Part shown: positions 32,461 to 34,406 of the stretch, one piece after another
How positions within the stretch are numbered: the first letter of the stretch is position 1
How the letters are laid out: each line of letters opens with the position of its first letter
NCBI GenBank assembly: GCA_024690505.1
Contig: JAILPA010000067.1
Coordinates: 1 to 34,406 of the forward strand
Direction of reading: 5' to 3'
DNA length: 34,406 nt
Source: Prevotella sp.
GTDB lineage: Bacteria > Bacteroidota > Bacteroidia > Bacteroidales > Bacteroidaceae
Program-made: the position numbers and the translations under genes
The notes under the pieces: model-generated
What the model saw: only the letters and a program-made list of their open reading frames with translations
What the model was told of the DNA's origin: nothing
Database searches by the model: none

Positions 32461-34406
32461 ATGAAATGGTTACATTCTTTCTTACTGTTTAGCCTTCTTG
32501 GTATTTGCCACATTCTTTGTGCACAGAATACAGGGCTGGCTGTGGGGTCGCCTGACGGTAGTTTTGCCGTCACGCCCCTTGGTGGTGCCTCATATACCAT
32601 TCCTATTGAGGTACCCGCAGGTATCTGCGGGATGGAACCGGAAATATCCATCACATATGATAGTCATTCCGGCAACGGCCTTTGTGGCTGGGGCTGCAAA
32701 ATCGGTGGGATCTCGGTTATCACCCGTGGTGTAAAGGACATCTACCATGACAATTCAGCCTCGGGCATCAGCCACGGTCTGGACGATGCTTTCTATCTTG
32801 ACGGGCAACGCCTTATCATGACCCAGGAGCCAAATGGCAGCGACTCAGCCGTCTACTGCTTGGAAACGGATCCCTATACCCGCATCGTGATGCACGGACT
32901 GAATGGAAATTCCCAACTCGAAATTCATTTTACCGTGGAGTTACCAGACGGCATGAGGTATGAATACGGGAACGGCTCTTCAAACCAATTTTACATAACT
33001 AATGCTTTCAAGGTAAATGCCTGGTATGTCTACAGTGCGGAATCGCCTGCAGGCAACAGCGTCACCTATTTCTATACTCAAGACAACTATTACATCTATC
33101 CCGATGAGATAAGATACGGTTCGAATTCCATGAACAGTGTCAAATTCGAGTATGAGGAACGCCCTGACACTGTCAGGTTCTCACTGGAAGGTATCAAGGG
33201 ATGTATGGGCAAGAGGCTGAAGTCCGTCAAGACGAAAAGCTTTATCAATGGTAATGAGGCCATCTACAGGAACTATACGCTGAACTACACCCAGCCAGAC
33301 AACAGCACAAAGGGTTATTCGAGGCTCGAATCTGTTTCCCTGTCCAACGGTAGCGGTCAGTCCATGAATCCCATCTCCTTTAGCTGGGACGCCCTCCAAT
33401 CCTTCTACTGCACAAAGAAAACCCCAGCATTTAATTATAGTATTTATACCGATGGAGCTGTTGAAGAAGAAATGTCCTTTTTCGCGGCTGACCTCAACGG
33501 TGACGGAAAGACAGACCTTGTGGAGAAGGCGAAGAAGCATAACCTGAATACAAATAATTTCATTCGTTTCTATGAGTCGCGTATCAATTCCAACGGTAAT
33601 GTATACTTCTCGCCAGGGGGAGAGGTAGACCTTGGTGTAGATGTAAGTGAATCTGGGTGGTCTGACAGATGTTTGAGCCCTGTGGCTGCAGACGTGGATG
33701 GTGACGGCACCAACGAACTTTTTGTTCCTAGAATCATAGTACTCTACGAGTACAATACCTTCATGCTGATGGGTTACAAGAATGGACAGTATATTGGTGG
33801 TGTCCAATACGTAGGAGCACATGTTTCAGATATGGAAAACATACTGTGGTCTGCCGCTGATTTCAATAATGACGGTACATATGAGTTCGTTGCAGTGGAG
33901 AAAGCGAAGGAAGGCAGCTCGTCCAATTATTACGGCTGCATCATGGGAGGATACGCCCAGTCAGCATTCCGTCAGGATTTCCGTTTGTCACTTCCCAAGG
34001 AGCCTAGACATGTTCTGACTGCAGACATGGACTGCGATGGGCTATCGGATATTGTTGTGTTCTATCATAATGGCTATTCTGTATTCTTCAACGATGGCAC
34101 ATGGTTAGACAATATTACCCCTGAACATCTTCTGGAAGAGAACCCCATCCAGCCTTCACCTTCAACATATTCCAATGCTCTTGACCCCGCTCACGTGTGG
34201 CAGGGAGATTTCAATGGAGATGGGATTGCAGATTTTCTCATAGGTATCTATAGCTCTGGCGACCTGTACTTCGAGTTAGGAAACGGAAACGGAACGATGG
34301 AGAAAAAACTGGCGGCATCCACTTTAATACATGAGCAGTCTGGGACAACTAAGGATAATGGAAAAATGAACTGTCAGGTCATTGATATGGATGGTGACGG
34401 TCTGTC
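32461..34406 (+). CDS. Secreted SpvB/FG-GAP repeat protein, Rhs/Tc-toxin type (3' end missing)
   Basis: The frame is open from ATG 32461 to the window edge, 648 codons with no stop. A signal peptide is present (FLLFSLLGICHILCA, cleavage before QNT). Residues ~24-330 resemble the SpvB N-terminal domain of Salmonella SpvB and Tc toxin B components (VGSPDGSFAVTPLGGASYTIPIEVPAG, ISITYDSHSGNGLCGWGCKIGGISVITR). Six calcium-binding FG-GAP/VCBS-type motifs of DxxxDG form follow at residues 344, 411, 467, 522, 583 and 642, spaced 55-67 residues apart as in beta-propeller blades. In related proteins an Rhs/YD-repeat shell and a variable C-terminal domain, sometimes a toxin, come next; that part lies outside the window. 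Whether this one carries a toxin cannot be judged. Confidence 0.87.
   Translation, partial: MKWLHSFLLFSLLGICHILCAQNTGLAVGSPDGSFAVTPLGGASYTIPIEVPAGICGMEPEISITYDSHSGNGLCGWGCKIGGISVITRGVKDIYHDNSASGISHGLDDAFYLDGQRLIMTQEPNGSDSAVYCLETDPYTRIVMHGLNGNSQLEIHFTVELPDGMRYEYGNGSSNQFYITNAFKVNAWYVYSAESPAGNSVTYFYTQDNYYIYPDEIRYGSNSMNSVKFEYEERPDTVRFSLEGIKGCMGKRLKSVKTKSFINGNEAIYRNYTLNYTQPDNSTKGYSRLESVSLSNGSGQSMNPISFSWDALQSFYCTKKTPAFNYSIYTDGAVEEEMSFFAADLNGDGKTDLVEKAKKHNLNTNNFIRFYESRINSNGNVYFSPGGEVDLGVDVSESGWSDRCLSPVAADVDGDGTNELFVPRIIVLYEYNTFMLMGYKNGQYIGGVQYVGAHVSDMENILWSAADFNNDGTYEFVAVEKAKEGSSSNYYGCIMGGYAQSAFRQDFRLSLPKEPRHVLTADMDCDGLSDIVVFYHNGYSVFFNDGTWLDNITPEHLLEENPIQPSPSTYSNALDPAHVWQGDFNGDGIADFLIGIYSSGDLYFELGNGNGTMEKKLAASTLIHEQSGTTKDNGKMNCQVIDMDGDGL

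Overview
The window reads as chromosome of a Prevotella-like member of the Bacteroidales. Four things suggest this. Promoters have the Bacteroidetes form, a -33 TTTG and a -7 TAnnTTTG, usually with a 19-20 base spacer. Most genes lack Shine-Dalgarno sites. Several secreted proteins end in type IX secretion (T9SS)-like sorting domains. The block rpsU - xerC - hpf - tRNAs - tuf - tRNA-Trp - secE - nusG - rplKAJL - rpoBC is the arrangement familiar from Bacteroidales. No species can be named from the sequence alone.

Layout. (1) 1-1092: end of a radical SAM gene abutting tadA. (2) 1477-4059, minus strand: two secreted proteins in one unit, a six-repeat T9SS-type protein followed by a small secreted protein. 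(3) 4215-11729: a CotH-kinase/lamin-tail surface protein and a very large GH2 beta-galactosidase, both GC-rich and probably cotranscribed; they look like an accessory polysaccharide or host-glycan locus. (4) 11937-14816: an AT-richer LruC-type lipoprotein and a convergent small acidic lipoprotein. (5) 15022-29874: the translation/transcription core block, with five tRNA genes, a likely attenuator before rpoB and a strong terminator after rpoC. (6) 30031-34406: a lipoprotein-anchored TPR/transmembrane/coiled-coil/HTH regulator, a small DUF3244-like secreted protein, and the first 648 codons of a secreted SpvB/FG-GAP protein of the Rhs/Tc-toxin type that runs off the end. Each of these three has its own promoter.

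The least explained signals are non-coding. Two related copies (~200 bp) of an intergenic element lie at 1177-1381 and 14061-14266. Both sit between convergent genes, and their hairpin arms differ in sequence while staying complementary. In addition, three spacers of the core block carry short tandem arrays with different periods: 10 bp after tuf, 9 bp just upstream of rpoB, and 7 bp between rpoB and rpoC. Other points of interest are a carbohydrate-binding-like domain nested inside another domain of the CotH protein, an in-frame stop that seems to remove the charged start of that protein's signal peptide, and a sharp composition break inside the TPR/HTH regulator gene.

Family assignments rest on motifs recognised by eye. 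No database search, structure prediction or folding calculation was run.
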